Position numbers and translations under genes: made by a program. The notes beneath the pieces were generated by a model. It was not told where the DNA came from. It saw nothing but the letters and a program-made list of their open reading frames with translations, and did not search any database. DNA of 52,575 nt, taken from an uncultured Burkholderiales bacterium (GTDB lineage: Bacteria > Pseudomonadota > Gammaproteobacteria > Burkholderiales > Burkholderiaceae_C). The stretch is from assembly GCA_903844825.1 (NCBI GenBank), contig CAIMVC010000170.1:1-52575 (forward strand). The letters run 5' to 3'. This document shows positions 27,444 to 37,183 of the stretch, in pieces (position 1 is the stretch's first letter; every line of letters starts with the position of its first letter).

Positions 27444-28598
27444 TTATTCTCCGCGCATGATGGCCAGGGCGCCGTCGCCCATGTCGCCGTAACCTGTGAC
27501 CAGACCGACTTTGGCGTTGGCCACCTGGGCTCGCCCGGCGTCGCCACGTAACTGGCGCACCAACTCGACGATGTGATTGAGTCCCCAGACATGGGCTTGC
27601 GACAGCAGGCCGCCATGGGTGTTTGTGGGCAAGGCGCCGCCCAGGCGCAGCCTGCCGCCTTCAACGAAAGCGCCGCCCTCGCCTTTGCCGCAAAAGCCCA
27701 TGTCCTCAAGTTGCCGGATCACCGCGTAGGTAAAGCAGTCGTAGATTTCGGTCACGTCGATGTCGGCGTGCGTGAAGCCGCTCATCTCGAAGGCCCGCGG
27801 CGCTGCCTTGGCAATGCCCAGGCTGGTCATGTCGGGGCGCTGGGTGATCGAGCCCGGCGAGTCGGGGTGCCCCGCCGCCACACCTGAGATAAAGACCCGC
27901 GCGTGCCGCAGGTCGGCGGCTTGGTCAGCTGCGCTCACCACAATGGCGGCGCCGCCGTCACTCTCGAGGCTGCAGTCGAGCAGGCGAAAGGGGTCGGCAA
28001 TCATGCGCGAGTTGCGGTGGTCTTCGAGCGTGATGGGTTTTCTCATGACCGCGTTGTCATTGAGCAGCGCATGCTGGCGGCAGGCGACGGCGACCTCGCC
28101 GAAGTGCTCAACGGTGGTGCCATAGAGCTCCATGTGCCGGCGCGCCATGGGGGCGTACAGCTGCGCCGGGGCAATGGCACCCATCGGGTATTCAAACTCG
28201 GTCACGAAATGAAATTGCGGCATGCCGTGAATGCGCGCGCCGGCCTTGTTCGAGGCGGCCGTGACATTGCGTCCGAAGGTGATCAAGACATGCTTACAAA
28301 CGCCGGCCGCAATCGCCGACGCGGCGGCTTGCAGGGCCATGGTGGGGCTGGCGCCACCGTGCGGGATCAGGGCCGAAAAGCGCAGGTCGGGCAGGCCGAA
28401 GTTGTCGATGAAGTCGTCGGCGGTGCCGCTGACGATGCCAATCGGAATGATGCCGTCAATCTCCTTGGGCGTCAGACCGGCATCGGCGATGGCTTTGAGG
28501 GAGGCTTCGAGTTGGAGCTCAAAGGCGGTCTTGGTCGAGCCGCGCATGTAGACGGTCTCGCCAATGCCCGTGACGCAGGCTTTGTCTTTCAGGCTCAT
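27444..28598 (-). CDS. Thiolase-fold protein (Ltp2/SCPx-like), paralog C
   Basis: ACVTGIGETVY, EIYDCFTYAVIRQLEDMGFCGKGEGGAFVEGG, LPTNTHGGLLSQAHVWG. Confidence 0.85.
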   Translation of the reverse strand: MSLKDKACVTGIGETVYMRGSTKTAFELQLEASLKAIADAGLTPKEIDGIIPIGIVSGTADDFIDNFGLPDLRFSALIPHGGASPTMALQAAASAIAAGVCKHVLITFGRNVTAASNKAGARIHGMPQFHFVTEFEYPMGAIAPAQLYAPMARRHMELYGTTVEHFGEVAVACRQHALLNDNAVMRKPITLEDHRNSRMIADPFRLLDCSLESDGGAAIVVSAADQAADLRHARVFISGVAAGHPDSPGSITQRPDMTSLGIAKAAPRAFEMSGFTHADIDVTEIYDCFTYAVIRQLEDMGFCGKGEGGAFVEGGRLRLGGALPTNTHGGLLSQAHVWGLNHIVELVRQLRGDAGRAQVANAKVGLVTGYGDMGDGALAIMRGE

Positions 28599-28614
28599 GG
28601 ATTCATCCTCGGGT

Positions 28615-29928
28615 TCAGCTGTGGTTGGTGAGTCGGCCGCGCTGGCGCTGGCGTGCGAGTTGCTGGCGGTAGAAGGTCGGGTCGAGCTCGAGTGCGTAGC
28701 GGGCGCTGCCGGGGTAGTGGCGCTGCAAAAAGTTTTGCTCTTCCTGCATCACCGCGCGCATGGCGGCCTCGTCAGGCAAGGCCTCGTCCCCAAAGACCAG
28801 GCCGGTGATCCATTGCGCCTGGTCATCCATCATGCGGATGTTGCCGCCGCCCGCCACGTTGAACATGCCGGCAAAGTAAAGACCTTTTTGCCGCGGATGC
28901 ACGACGCGCAAAAACAGCGCCAAGTGGTGACCGTTCAGAGGCACCAGGCTGGGCTGCAAAAACGGCAGGGCGACCGCATAACCGGTGCCGGCGATGATGG
29001 CGTCGTAGGTCCCGACACTGCCATCCGTGAAATGCACATCCTGGCCCTGAACCCGGGTGATCCCTGGCTTGGCCGTGATGCGGTTCCAGACAAAGTGCGC
29101 CATCAAGCTTGGGTGGCTGGTCGGGTGGGTGCGGCTCTTGGGCGTGACAAAGCCCCACTGCTCCATGCGGCCATGCACGATGCGCGTGAGCACCTCGCGG
29201 ATGGTGCGGCGCACCGGCCACGGCATCCAGCGCTTTTCCAGCCGGGCCAGCACGCGCGAGGTGGGCACGCCAAAGAGCATGCGCGGCATCACCAGCACCG
29301 GCGAGCGCGACGACAGGGTGGTCGACTGCGTCACCACGCAAATATCAGCAGCGATATCCACCGCGCTGTTGCCCATGCCAACGACCAGCACCCGCTTGTC
29401 CTTGAATGGCTCGGGCACCCGGTAGCTGTGTGAATGCAGGTACTCGCCCGCAAAGTCGTCTTTCCAGCTCGGGTGGGTGGGTGTGCCCTGGTGCCCGCTG
29501 GCGACCACCACGGCGTCGAAGCTGTCGCTGTGGCCGTCGGCGAGTTGCACGCGCCAGCGCTCGCCTTCGGGCGTCACTGCCTCGACCCGGCTGCGAAAAC
29601 GGACATGCCGCAGAACATCAAAGCGCTCGGCGTAGGCCTGCAGGTAGCGCCTGACCGCCGCGTGGTCGGGGTAGAGCGGGCTGCCTTCAGGAAAAGGGAA
29701 ATCCTGGTAGGCCGTGACGCGGGCTTCTGAGTTGAGGTGCAAGGACCGGTAAGCCGGACCCAGACCGCTGTCGTTGTTGTAGACCCACAAGCCGCCAACG
29801 TAGGAGCCGAGCTCGTAGACCACCACCTCGGCACCGCGTGCCAGCAGGTACTTGGCTGCGCACAGGCCGGCGGCCCCGGCGCCGATCACGGCTACCCGCT
29901 TATTCGTTTGCACGGGGGATGTCATCAA
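28615..29928 (-). CDS. FMO-type flavin-containing monooxygenase
   Basis: GAGAAGLCAAKYLLARG; FMO-like fingerprint FAGEYLHSHSYRVPEPFKDKRVLVVGMGNSAVDIA. Confidence 0.9.
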   Translation of the reverse strand: MMTSPVQTNKRVAVIGAGAAGLCAAKYLLARGAEVVVYELGSYVGGLWVYNNDSGLGPAYRSLHLNSEARVTAYQDFPFPEGSPLYPDHAAVRRYLQAYAERFDVLRHVRFRSRVEAVTPEGERWRVQLADGHSDSFDAVVVASGHQGTPTHPSWKDDFAGEYLHSHSYRVPEPFKDKRVLVVGMGNSAVDIAADICVVTQSTTLSSRSPVLVMPRMLFGVPTSRVLARLEKRWMPWPVRRTIREVLTRIVHGRMEQWGFVTPKSRTHPTSHPSLMAHFVWNRITAKPGITRVQGQDVHFTDGSVGTYDAIIAGTGYAVALPFLQPSLVPLNGHHLALFLRVVHPRQKGLYFAGMFNVAGGGNIRMMDDQAQWITGLVFGDEALPDEAAMRAVMQEEQNFLQRHYPGSARYALELDPTFYRQQLARQRQRGRLTNHS

Positions 29929-30005
29929 AATTGGCTTTCGTGGCAGATGGGCGCCGGCGGCATGAGGCCGTCCTCACAGCGTGTGCGGTGGTGAAACGGC
30001 ATGTC

Positions 30006-31607
30006 TCAGCTCGGGCTGCGGCGGGCGGCCAGCTCGGCAGCGCGCTGGGTGGCCCACTTTTTGAGTTCGCTGCGCTGCAGCTTGCCGGTCACCGTCAGCG
30101 GCAGGCCAGCGCAGGCTTCGATGTGGTCGGGCAGTTTGTACTTGGACGCTTGCTGGCCGCAATGCTGCATCAGCGCCTGGGCGTCAAAAGCCGTATCAGC
30201 CGCGGGCACGACGAAGGCAAAGATCAGCTCGCCGCGGGCGGCATCGGGCACGCCCACCACGGCGGCTTCCTGCACGCTGGGGTGGCGCCTGAGCACCTCT
30301 TCGACCTCGGCCGGCGAGACGTTGATGCCGGCGCGCTTGATCATCTCGCTGACACGGCCGACAAAGACAAAGTCGCCCTGGGCATTGCGCATGCCCATGT
30401 CGCCGGTTTTGTAGTAGCCGTCATCGGTAAACGTCTTGGCGTTTTGCCCGGCGCTGGCACCGCAGTAGCCCTGTGTGATGTAGCCGCGCACTTCGGTCAG
30501 CCCCGGTGTTCCGTCAGGCACTAATGCGCCGGTTTCTTCATCGACAAAACGCAGGCTCTGACCGGGCAGGGCCGGGCCCTGGCATTGGGCGCGGCGTGCC
30601 AGCGGCCAGTGGTGCCAGGTCACCGCGCAGTTGCCGTAGGTTTCGGTGGCGCCGTAGATGTTGCACAACTCGCGAGCCCCAAGTTTGTCGACAGCGAAGA
30701 GAAAATCCTCGGCGCTGCCAATGGTCAGACCGGTACGCAGGCTGCTCAGGCGCGCCACGTCATAGCTGGCGTGACGCACCAGGGCCGCCGTCATGGCGGG
30801 CAAGGTGTAGAGCGCAGTGCAGCGCTCGGCCTCAATGGTTTGCAGGGCCAGGCCGGCATCGAACTTTTCCAGCAGCACCAGCGTAGCGCCGTGCGTGAAG
30901 GTCGCTGGCAGCGCATTGGCGCCGCCAAAAGCCCAGAACAGTGGTGCTGACAGCAGCACCTTGTCGTGCGCGCCCAGACCCTGGCGTTCGCCAATGTTGA
31001 AGCCGTTTTCGATCAGGGCGAACTGGCGCAGCGGAACCGCCTTGGGCGCGCTGGTCGAGCCTGAGGTGTAGAGCACCATCACGTCGTCGCCGGCGCTCGG
31101 ACCTGCGCCAGGCGGCAGGGCCGCCAGCACTGGCGCGTCGGCCACCTGTTGTGCGTAGTCGGGAAACACCGAGGCCTCGCTATCGAGCAGCCAGACCTTG
31201 TCTGGCGCGGGCATGCCGGGTGCGTCGGCCAGGGCCAGCAGGTCGGCTTCAAAGTCGCTTTCGCCGAAACGTGCCGCGGCTACCAGCAGCGCCAGGCCGG
31301 CGTCTTGCAGCAGCACCTTCAGCTCGGCCCGGGTCGACCAGGAACTCAGCGGCACCACCACAGCGCCGATAGCGCCAGCGCCCAGGCAGACGTCCAGCCA
31401 CTCGACGCGGTTGCTGGTCAGCAGGCCGACTCGGTCGCCGCGTTGCACGCCACGCAGGTTCAACGCGCCGGCCACCCTTGCCGCGCGGTCGGCCAGGTCC
31501 TGATAGCTGAACCGCCCCTGCGGGCAGACCAGCGCAGTCTGCTCTGGCAAGCGGGCGGCCTGCTCGCGCACCAGCTCGATAAGGGTTCTGGAAAAAGGCG
31601 CCTGCAT
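30006..31607 (-). CDS. AMP-dependent acyl-CoA synthetase/ligase
   Basis: MVLYTSGSTSAPKAV, YGATETYGN, GYYKTGDMG; ATG at 31607. Confidence 0.92.
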   Translation of the reverse strand: MQAPFSRTLIELVREQAARLPEQTALVCPQGRFSYQDLADRAARVAGALNLRGVQRGDRVGLLTSNRVEWLDVCLGAGAIGAVVVPLSSWSTRAELKVLLQDAGLALLVAAARFGESDFEADLLALADAPGMPAPDKVWLLDSEASVFPDYAQQVADAPVLAALPPGAGPSAGDDVMVLYTSGSTSAPKAVPLRQFALIENGFNIGERQGLGAHDKVLLSAPLFWAFGGANALPATFTHGATLVLLEKFDAGLALQTIEAERCTALYTLPAMTAALVRHASYDVARLSSLRTGLTIGSAEDFLFAVDKLGARELCNIYGATETYGNCAVTWHHWPLARRAQCQGPALPGQSLRFVDEETGALVPDGTPGLTEVRGYITQGYCGASAGQNAKTFTDDGYYKTGDMGMRNAQGDFVFVGRVSEMIKRAGINVSPAEVEEVLRRHPSVQEAAVVGVPDAARGELIFAFVVPAADTAFDAQALMQHCGQQASKYKLPDHIEACAGLPLTVTGKLQRSELKKWATQRAAELAARRSPS

Positions 31608-31612
31608 ATTTT

Positions 31613-32593
31613 TTAGTCCAGTTTGGCGCCTGAAATTTCCACCATGGACTTCCACTTCACACGCTCGCGCTCGGCAAAGGCAAAGGTCTCCTGGGGCGAG
31701 GTGGCGACCGTGCGGGCGCCGCCTTCGAGGAAGCGCTTTTGCATGGCGGGGTCGGCAGCGATTTCCTTGATCGCATCAGACAGCTTGCTCACGATGGCCG
31801 CTGGCGTGCCCTTGGGCAGCACGAAGGCGCCCCAGGACGTGATGATGAAGTCCTTGATGCCGACTTCGGCCATGGTCGGAACTTCTGGCAGGGTCGGCCA
31901 GCGCTCGGTAGAGGTCACCGCCAGGGCCTTGACCTTGCCGGCCTTGATCAGCGGCATGTAGCTGGCGATGTTGTCGATGGCAAAGTCGGTGTCGCCAGCC
32001 ATCAGCGCGGGCATGGACTGTCCAGCGCCGCGGTAAGGAATATGCAGGGCCTTGAGATCGTTGCGCACGCCGAACAGCGCGCCTGCCAGGTGCGGTGTGG
32101 TGCCCACGCCGGCCGAGCCAAAGGTCACGCCCTTGGGCTGCTTCTTGGCCCAGGCCAGAAACTCCTGCGCCGTTTTGGCCGGGTGCTGGGGCGACACGAC
32201 GAGCACGTTGCAGTTCTCCCAGATCATCGAGGCGTATTCGAAATCGCGGACCGGGTCGTAGCTCATCTTGGAGAAGAGAAACTGGTTGATGGACAGCGTG
32301 CCGATGGTGGCCGAGGAGATGGTGTTGCCATCGGGCGGCGCGTTGCGAACCGCTTCCATGCCGATGTTGCCACCGGCGCCGGTACGGTTTTCGACCACGA
32401 AGTTCTGGCCGAACTTGCTGGTCAGCCGCTCGGCAATCAGGCGGGTCAGCAGGTCGGATGCGCCACCGGCCGTGAACGGCACGATGATCTTGACGGGCGC
32501 GTTGGGCCAGGCGGTCTGGGCCTGCGCGATGGGAAGTGTCAGGGCAGCGGCGCTGGCGACGGCGGTCTGGATGAGTTGGCGGCGTGAAATCAA
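31613..32593 (-). CDS. Bug/tripartite tricarboxylate receptor-family substrate-binding protein
   Basis: VKIIVPFTAGGASDLLTRLIAERLTSKFGQNFVVENRTGAGGNIG. Confidence 0.92.
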   Translation of the reverse strand: MISRRQLIQTAVASAAALTLPIAQAQTAWPNAPVKIIVPFTAGGASDLLTRLIAERLTSKFGQNFVVENRTGAGGNIGMEAVRNAPPDGNTISSATIGTLSINQFLFSKMSYDPVRDFEYASMIWENCNVLVVSPQHPAKTAQEFLAWAKKQPKGVTFGSAGVGTTPHLAGALFGVRNDLKALHIPYRGAGQSMPALMAGDTDFAIDNIASYMPLIKAGKVKALAVTSTERWPTLPEVPTMAEVGIKDFIITSWGAFVLPKGTPAAIVSKLSDAIKEIAADPAMQKRFLEGGARTVATSPQETFAFAERERVKWKSMVEISGAKLD

Positions 32594-32647
32594 GAGGAAC
32601 CTCGGGGTGGTTGGTGGGGACGAATAGGTAAAAGCTGAAGCAGGCGC

Positions 32648-33808
32648 TCAGGCCGCTTTGCGCACTTTGGGAAGAATCGAATTGGCGATGATCTGGCGCA
32701 TGACTTCGGCCGTGCCGCCACCGAGGCGGCACATGCGGGCGTCGGCAAAGGCGCGGGCGATCGGGTATTCCCACATGTAGCCCCAGCCGCCAAAAAATTG
32801 CAGGCATTCGTCCATCACGCGCCCTTGCAACTCGGTGGTGATGAGCTTGCAGGTCGCGGCATCGGTGGCGTCGAGCTGGCCTTTGAGGTGCAGCTCGAGG
32901 CAGCGGTCTACAAACACCCGCTGCGCCATGACCTCGGCATGCAGGCCGGCGAGCTTAAAGCGCGTGTTTTGAAAGTCGGCCAGGGTCTGGCCGAACATAT
33001 TGCGCTCGCTGACGTAGGCAATCGTCCATTCCAGCGCGGCTTCTGAGCTCGACACGCCGCGTATGCCCTGAATCAGCCGCTCCTGCGCCAGCTGCGTCAT
33101 GAGTTGCACAAAGCCACTGCCTTCGCTGCCCAAAAGGTTGTCTGCGGGCACGCGCACATCGGTGAAGAACAACTCGGCGGTGTCTTGCGCCTTGCAGCCG
33201 ATTTTTTCGAGCTTGCGGCCGCGCTTGAAGCCTTCGCGCGCGGTCTCCACCAGGATCAGGCTGACGCCCTTGCCGCGCGCCTTGGGGTCGGTCTTGCAGG
33301 CCAGCAGCAGCAAGTCGGCGCTGTGGCCGTTGGTGATGAAGACTTTCTGGCCGTTGATGATGTAGTCGTCCCCATCGCGCAAAGCCTGTGTGCGCATGGC
33401 TTGCACGTCGCTGCCGCCCGAAGGCTCGCTCATGCCCAGCGCGACAACGACTTCGCCGGTGGCCATTTTGGGCAGCCACTTGCGCTTTTGCTCCTCGGTG
33501 CCGAAGTCAACCAGATAAGGCGCCACGATGTCGGAGTGCAGGTAGAAGGTCGGGCCGGTGGCGCCCACCCGCGCCATCTCTTCGATCAAGATGGTGCTGT
33601 GCAAAAAGTCGCCGCCCATGCCGCCATATTCTTCGGGGACGTTGCAGCACAGCAGGCCGAGCTGGCCGGCTTTGTGCCAGAGTTCGCGCGGCACCTGGCC
33701 GGCTTTTTCCCAGGCGGCGTGGTGGGGCACGACTTCTTCGGCGATGAAGCGCCGAACGGTGTCGCGAAAGGTGTCGTGGTCAGGGCTAAAGAGGGTGCGT
33801 GGGATCAT
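32648..33808 (-). CDS. Acyl-CoA dehydrogenase family protein
   Basis: GMSEPSGGSDVQAMRTQA, DDYIINGQKVFITNG, QFFGGWGYMWEYPIARAFADARM; ATG at 33808. Confidence 0.94.
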   Translation of the reverse strand: MIPRTLFSPDHDTFRDTVRRFIAEEVVPHHAAWEKAGQVPRELWHKAGQLGLLCCNVPEEYGGMGGDFLHSTILIEEMARVGATGPTFYLHSDIVAPYLVDFGTEEQKRKWLPKMATGEVVVALGMSEPSGGSDVQAMRTQALRDGDDYIINGQKVFITNGHSADLLLLACKTDPKARGKGVSLILVETAREGFKRGRKLEKIGCKAQDTAELFFTDVRVPADNLLGSEGSGFVQLMTQLAQERLIQGIRGVSSSEAALEWTIAYVSERNMFGQTLADFQNTRFKLAGLHAEVMAQRVFVDRCLELHLKGQLDATDAATCKLITTELQGRVMDECLQFFGGWGYMWEYPIARAFADARMCRLGGGTAEVMRQIIANSILPKVRKAA

Positions 33809-33816
33809 GTTTTTTA

Positions 33817-35031
33817 TCAGGTGGTGGCGGGGGCGCAAGCGCCGCCCGGGGTCAACAAGGATTCAATGCGGGCATCGTCGTAGCCGCATTCGCGCAAAAT
33901 TTCTTCGCTGTGCTGGCCCAGGTTGGGCGGTAGGCGGGTGATGTCGGGCGGCGAAGCGTGCAGCCGTAGCGGGTTCATGGGCATGCGCAGCAGTCCCTCG
34001 GTGGGGTGCTCCATGATCTTCCAGAAATCAATGGCCTGAAGATGCGGGTCATGGGTCAGGTCTTCGATGCTGTTGACCACCGAAAACGGAATGTCCTCGG
34101 CGCCCAGCAGGCTCAGCCACTGGGCGTTGCTCTTGAGTGCCACCTGGCGCTCGATTTCGCCCCATACCGCAGCGACATTTTTTTGCCTGCCGGCGAAGGT
34201 TGAAAACCGCGGGTCGTCCATGATCTGCGCCTGACCCGCCAGTTCAAAAAAGCGGCGCCAGTGCGCATCGGAATAGGGCAGCAGCGACAGGTAGCCGTCC
34301 AGCGTTTTGTAGGGCCGCCGGGCGGCGGTGATCACCGGCTCGTAGCCCATCGGGCCGATCGGCGGTTCAAAGGCGTGGCCCCACTGGTGCTCGAGCATGT
34401 TGAAGGCGGCCATGGTTTCAAACATGGCCACGTCCACCTGCTGGCCTTCGCCGGTGCGCATCTGGTGCATCAGCGCCAGTACGATGGCGTAAGCCGCATG
34501 CACGCCGCTGATCTTGTCGGCAATGATGGTGGGCACGTAGCGAGGCTCGCCCTTGATCACGCTTTGCATCATGGCCAGGCCCGAGGCGGCCTGGATGATG
34601 TCGTCATAGGCCGGTCGCCCGCCGTAAGGGCCTTCGTCACTGTAGCCCTTGACATGGCAGTAGACCAGGGCCGGATTGGCAGCGCTCAGGCTGGCGTAGT
34701 CCAGACCTAGCCGGGTGGCGGCAGAGCTGCGCATGGAGTGCAGCAAGACGTCGGTCTTGCCCACCAGTTGCGCCAGAATTTCCCGTCCCTCGGGCTTTTT
34801 CAGGTCCACCACAATGCTGCGCTTGCTGCGGTTGCTGGTCATAAAGAAGGCGCCCATTTTGGGCGAGCGGCGCGGCCCGATGACACGTGTGAGGTCGCCC
34901 TCCGGGGGTTCGAGCTTGATCACCTCGGCGCCCATGTCGCCCAGGTACTGCCCGGCCAGCGGGCCAAAAATCATCGACGCTATCTCCAGCACGCGAATGC
35001 CTTCGAGCGGACGTTTGGGGCTCTTTGTCAT
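33817..35031 (-). CDS. CaiB/BaiF family CoA-transferase
   Basis: PLEGIRVLEIASMIFGPLAGQYLGDMGAEVIKLEPPEGDLTR. Confidence 0.93.
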   Translation of the reverse strand: MTKSPKRPLEGIRVLEIASMIFGPLAGQYLGDMGAEVIKLEPPEGDLTRVIGPRRSPKMGAFFMTSNRSKRSIVVDLKKPEGREILAQLVGKTDVLLHSMRSSAATRLGLDYASLSAANPALVYCHVKGYSDEGPYGGRPAYDDIIQAASGLAMMQSVIKGEPRYVPTIIADKISGVHAAYAIVLALMHQMRTGEGQQVDVAMFETMAAFNMLEHQWGHAFEPPIGPMGYEPVITAARRPYKTLDGYLSLLPYSDAHWRRFFELAGQAQIMDDPRFSTFAGRQKNVAAVWGEIERQVALKSNAQWLSLLGAEDIPFSVVNSIEDLTHDPHLQAIDFWKIMEHPTEGLLRMPMNPLRLHASPPDITRLPPNLGQHSEEILRECGYDDARIESLLTPGGACAPATT

Positions 35032-35032
35032 G

Positions 35033-35908
35033 TCAGAGCACCGCTACCGGGGCCAGCGGGCTGCCGGTAGCCCCGACGATGGGCAAGGGGCTGGCGATGA
35101 ATAAAAACTCGTGCCGGTCACTGGCCACCAGCGGGTCGAGCATCAGGCCTTCGAGTAGCGGGATGCCGAAGTCGCGAATGAGCAACTGGTGCACCGGAAA
35201 CACGGTGCCCGCAGCAAAGGGCATGACTTCGACGGCAAAGTTATCGGCGCCGATGATGGCCACGCCGGCGTCGGCTAGCCAGCGGGCGGCTTCGACGTCG
35301 ATGCCCGGCTCGATGTCAAACGAGGGATGCGCCACGCCTTTTTGCGACTCCAGCCAGCCGGTGCGCAGCAGCACCGCGTCGCCGCGTGCGGGCGTCACGC
35401 CGGCGGCGCTGGCGGCGGCTTGCAGATCAGCACGGCCGACCACCTCGCCGGGGGCCAGCATCCGCCCCATCAGTTTGACCAGATCGAGCAGCACGCCGCG
35501 GGTGACGATGGGCGGCATTTTTTCGACGCCGAGCTTTTCGGCACCGCGCACGCTGCGCACGTCGTTGCCAGAAAAACCGTTGTACATCTGGTCGTCATAC
35601 CAGGCGTGGCACAGCGCATCGACATGGGTGCCGATGTGCAGCGGCATCACGACCGTGTCTTCGGCAAACTGAAAGCCGCTCGGGCGTTTGCTGCCGGCGG
35701 CATAATCACCGCCGTCGCGGCCCATGAAGTGCTGCAGACCGCAGCGATGGCCGGGCACGGGGGTCTTGCTCGACAGCAGCTGCGCCAGTCGCAACACCTC
35801 GCCGGTGCGCACCAGGGCGGTGGCCCGCCGCACTTCGTCAGGGCCGATGTGGTTGATGGCGCCGCGTTCGTCGTCGGCACCCCAGCGTTTCCAGGCGTCT
35901 TGACTCAC
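35033..35908 (-). CDS. Cyclase family protein (KynB-like metal-dependent hydrolase fold)
   Basis: HIGTHVDALCHA metal-binding motif; probable GTG start at 35908 (VSQDAWKRWGADDERGAINH). Confidence 0.85.
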   Translation of the reverse strand: MSQDAWKRWGADDERGAINHIGPDEVRRATALVRTGEVLRLAQLLSSKTPVPGHRCGLQHFMGRDGGDYAAGSKRPSGFQFAEDTVVMPLHIGTHVDALCHAWYDDQMYNGFSGNDVRSVRGAEKLGVEKMPPIVTRGVLLDLVKLMGRMLAPGEVVGRADLQAAASAAGVTPARGDAVLLRTGWLESQKGVAHPSFDIEPGIDVEAARWLADAGVAIIGADNFAVEVMPFAAGTVFPVHQLLIRDFGIPLLEGLMLDPLVASDRHEFLFIASPLPIVGATGSPLAPVAVL

Positions 35909-35954
35909 ATCATCCCCTTGGTCTTGGCTGTGCCGCAGTCGGTGTACGGCGCTT

Positions 35955-37052
35955 TCATGCTTTGTAGCCCAGGCGGGTCGACAGCCGCTCTGCGGCTTCA
36001 CGCAGGCGGGCAACGGCCGGGTCTGCCGCATTGAAGCTGGCATCGCCCATCATGGTCAGGGCCAGCACGATGGCGCCCGAGGCGTCAAAAACGGGGGCGC
36101 TCATGGCGTTCACCCCGAGCTCGTTGACGTCGGCGATGACGGCGTCTTCAATCGAGGCCAGCCGCATCTGGCGCACCTGCGCCAGATGCGCATCGACCGC
36201 TTCGCGCGTCTTGAAAGGCGAGTCGGGCAGGTGTTGCAAGGCGGCGATTTCGGCGTCGAGGTAGCGGCCCGTGAGCAGCGGGTCAGAAAACGCGGCAAAG
36301 ACCTTGCCGGTGGACGAACCCAGCAGCGGAATCACCATGCCGGCGCGCAGGCGCACGTCAAGAGGTTTGCTCGCCTCGATCCACCAGATCAGGGTCGGAC
36401 CCATATTGCCCCAGACACCCAGCCCGACCGTCTTGTCAGTCTCGCGGCTGAGGTCCTCCAGGCAGGGGCGGGCCAGATGAACGGCGCGCAGCGTGGCGAT
36501 ATTGCCTGAGCCGACCTCGCCTTTTTGGGTGTTGTCGTAGGGGTGCACCACCATGTAGCGCCCGGCGCCGAAGGCCAGTGGCTTGCGTGCGCTGCCCAGC
36601 AAGCGCTCGACGCGCCCGAGAAACAGCAGGTGGTCGCCGCCGGGGTAGGTCGCTTCGGTGCTGCATTCGAGGTAGGCGGCGCAACCGTCGATCAGCGGCA
36701 GGCCACCCAGGCCGGCGGTGATGGACACGCCATTGAACCGGTCATCGCCGGACTTGGCGAAGCGGTTGGAGACTTCGACCTGGTCTTCAGACAAGATGTT
36801 GACGACAAAGCGCTTGGCCCGGCTGTAGACGTCGAAGGTGCGTGCGTTCAGGCGCAGGCTCCAGACGATCAGCGGCGGGTCCAGCGAAACCGAGTTAAAC
36901 GAGTTGGCGGTCATGCCCACCGGCCGGCCCTGCTCATCGAGCGTGGTGATCACCGTCACGCCAGTGACAAAAGAGCCCAGGCAGCGACGCAACTCGGCCG
37001 GGTCGATGGCTGGCGGTGGCGCGGCGGGCGCCAAAAGGGGGTTGGTGGTCAT
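35955..37052 (-). CDS. Flavin reductase fused to an IclR-type effector-binding domain
   Basis: N-terminus LRRCLGSFVTGVTVITTLDEQGRPVGMTANSFNSVSLDPPLIVWSL (flavin reductase); C-terminus IATLRAVHLARPCLEDLSRETDKTVGLGVWGNMGPTLIWWIEASKPLDVRLRAGMVIPLLGSSTGKVFAAF (IclR effector domain). Confidence 0.88.
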   Translation of the reverse strand: MTTNPLLAPAAPPPAIDPAELRRCLGSFVTGVTVITTLDEQGRPVGMTANSFNSVSLDPPLIVWSLRLNARTFDVYSRAKRFVVNILSEDQVEVSNRFAKSGDDRFNGVSITAGLGGLPLIDGCAAYLECSTEATYPGGDHLLFLGRVERLLGSARKPLAFGAGRYMVVHPYDNTQKGEVGSGNIATLRAVHLARPCLEDLSRETDKTVGLGVWGNMGPTLIWWIEASKPLDVRLRAGMVIPLLGSSTGKVFAAFSDPLLTGRYLDAEIAALQHLPDSPFKTREAVDAHLAQVRQMRLASIEDAVIADVNELGVNAMSAPVFDASGAIVLALTMMGDASFNAADPAVARLREAAERLSTRLGYKA

Positions 37053-37183
37053 GGTGGTGGCGTCTTTAGGTCGTCAAGATCGGGGTGCGGGCTCGGGGCG
37101 TCTTGCGCGTGGCTTGTTTGGGCGGTCGCGGTCGTCGGCTGCGGTTGTCGGCAGTCGCCGCCTCAAGGCGCTCCGGCCGCTCT

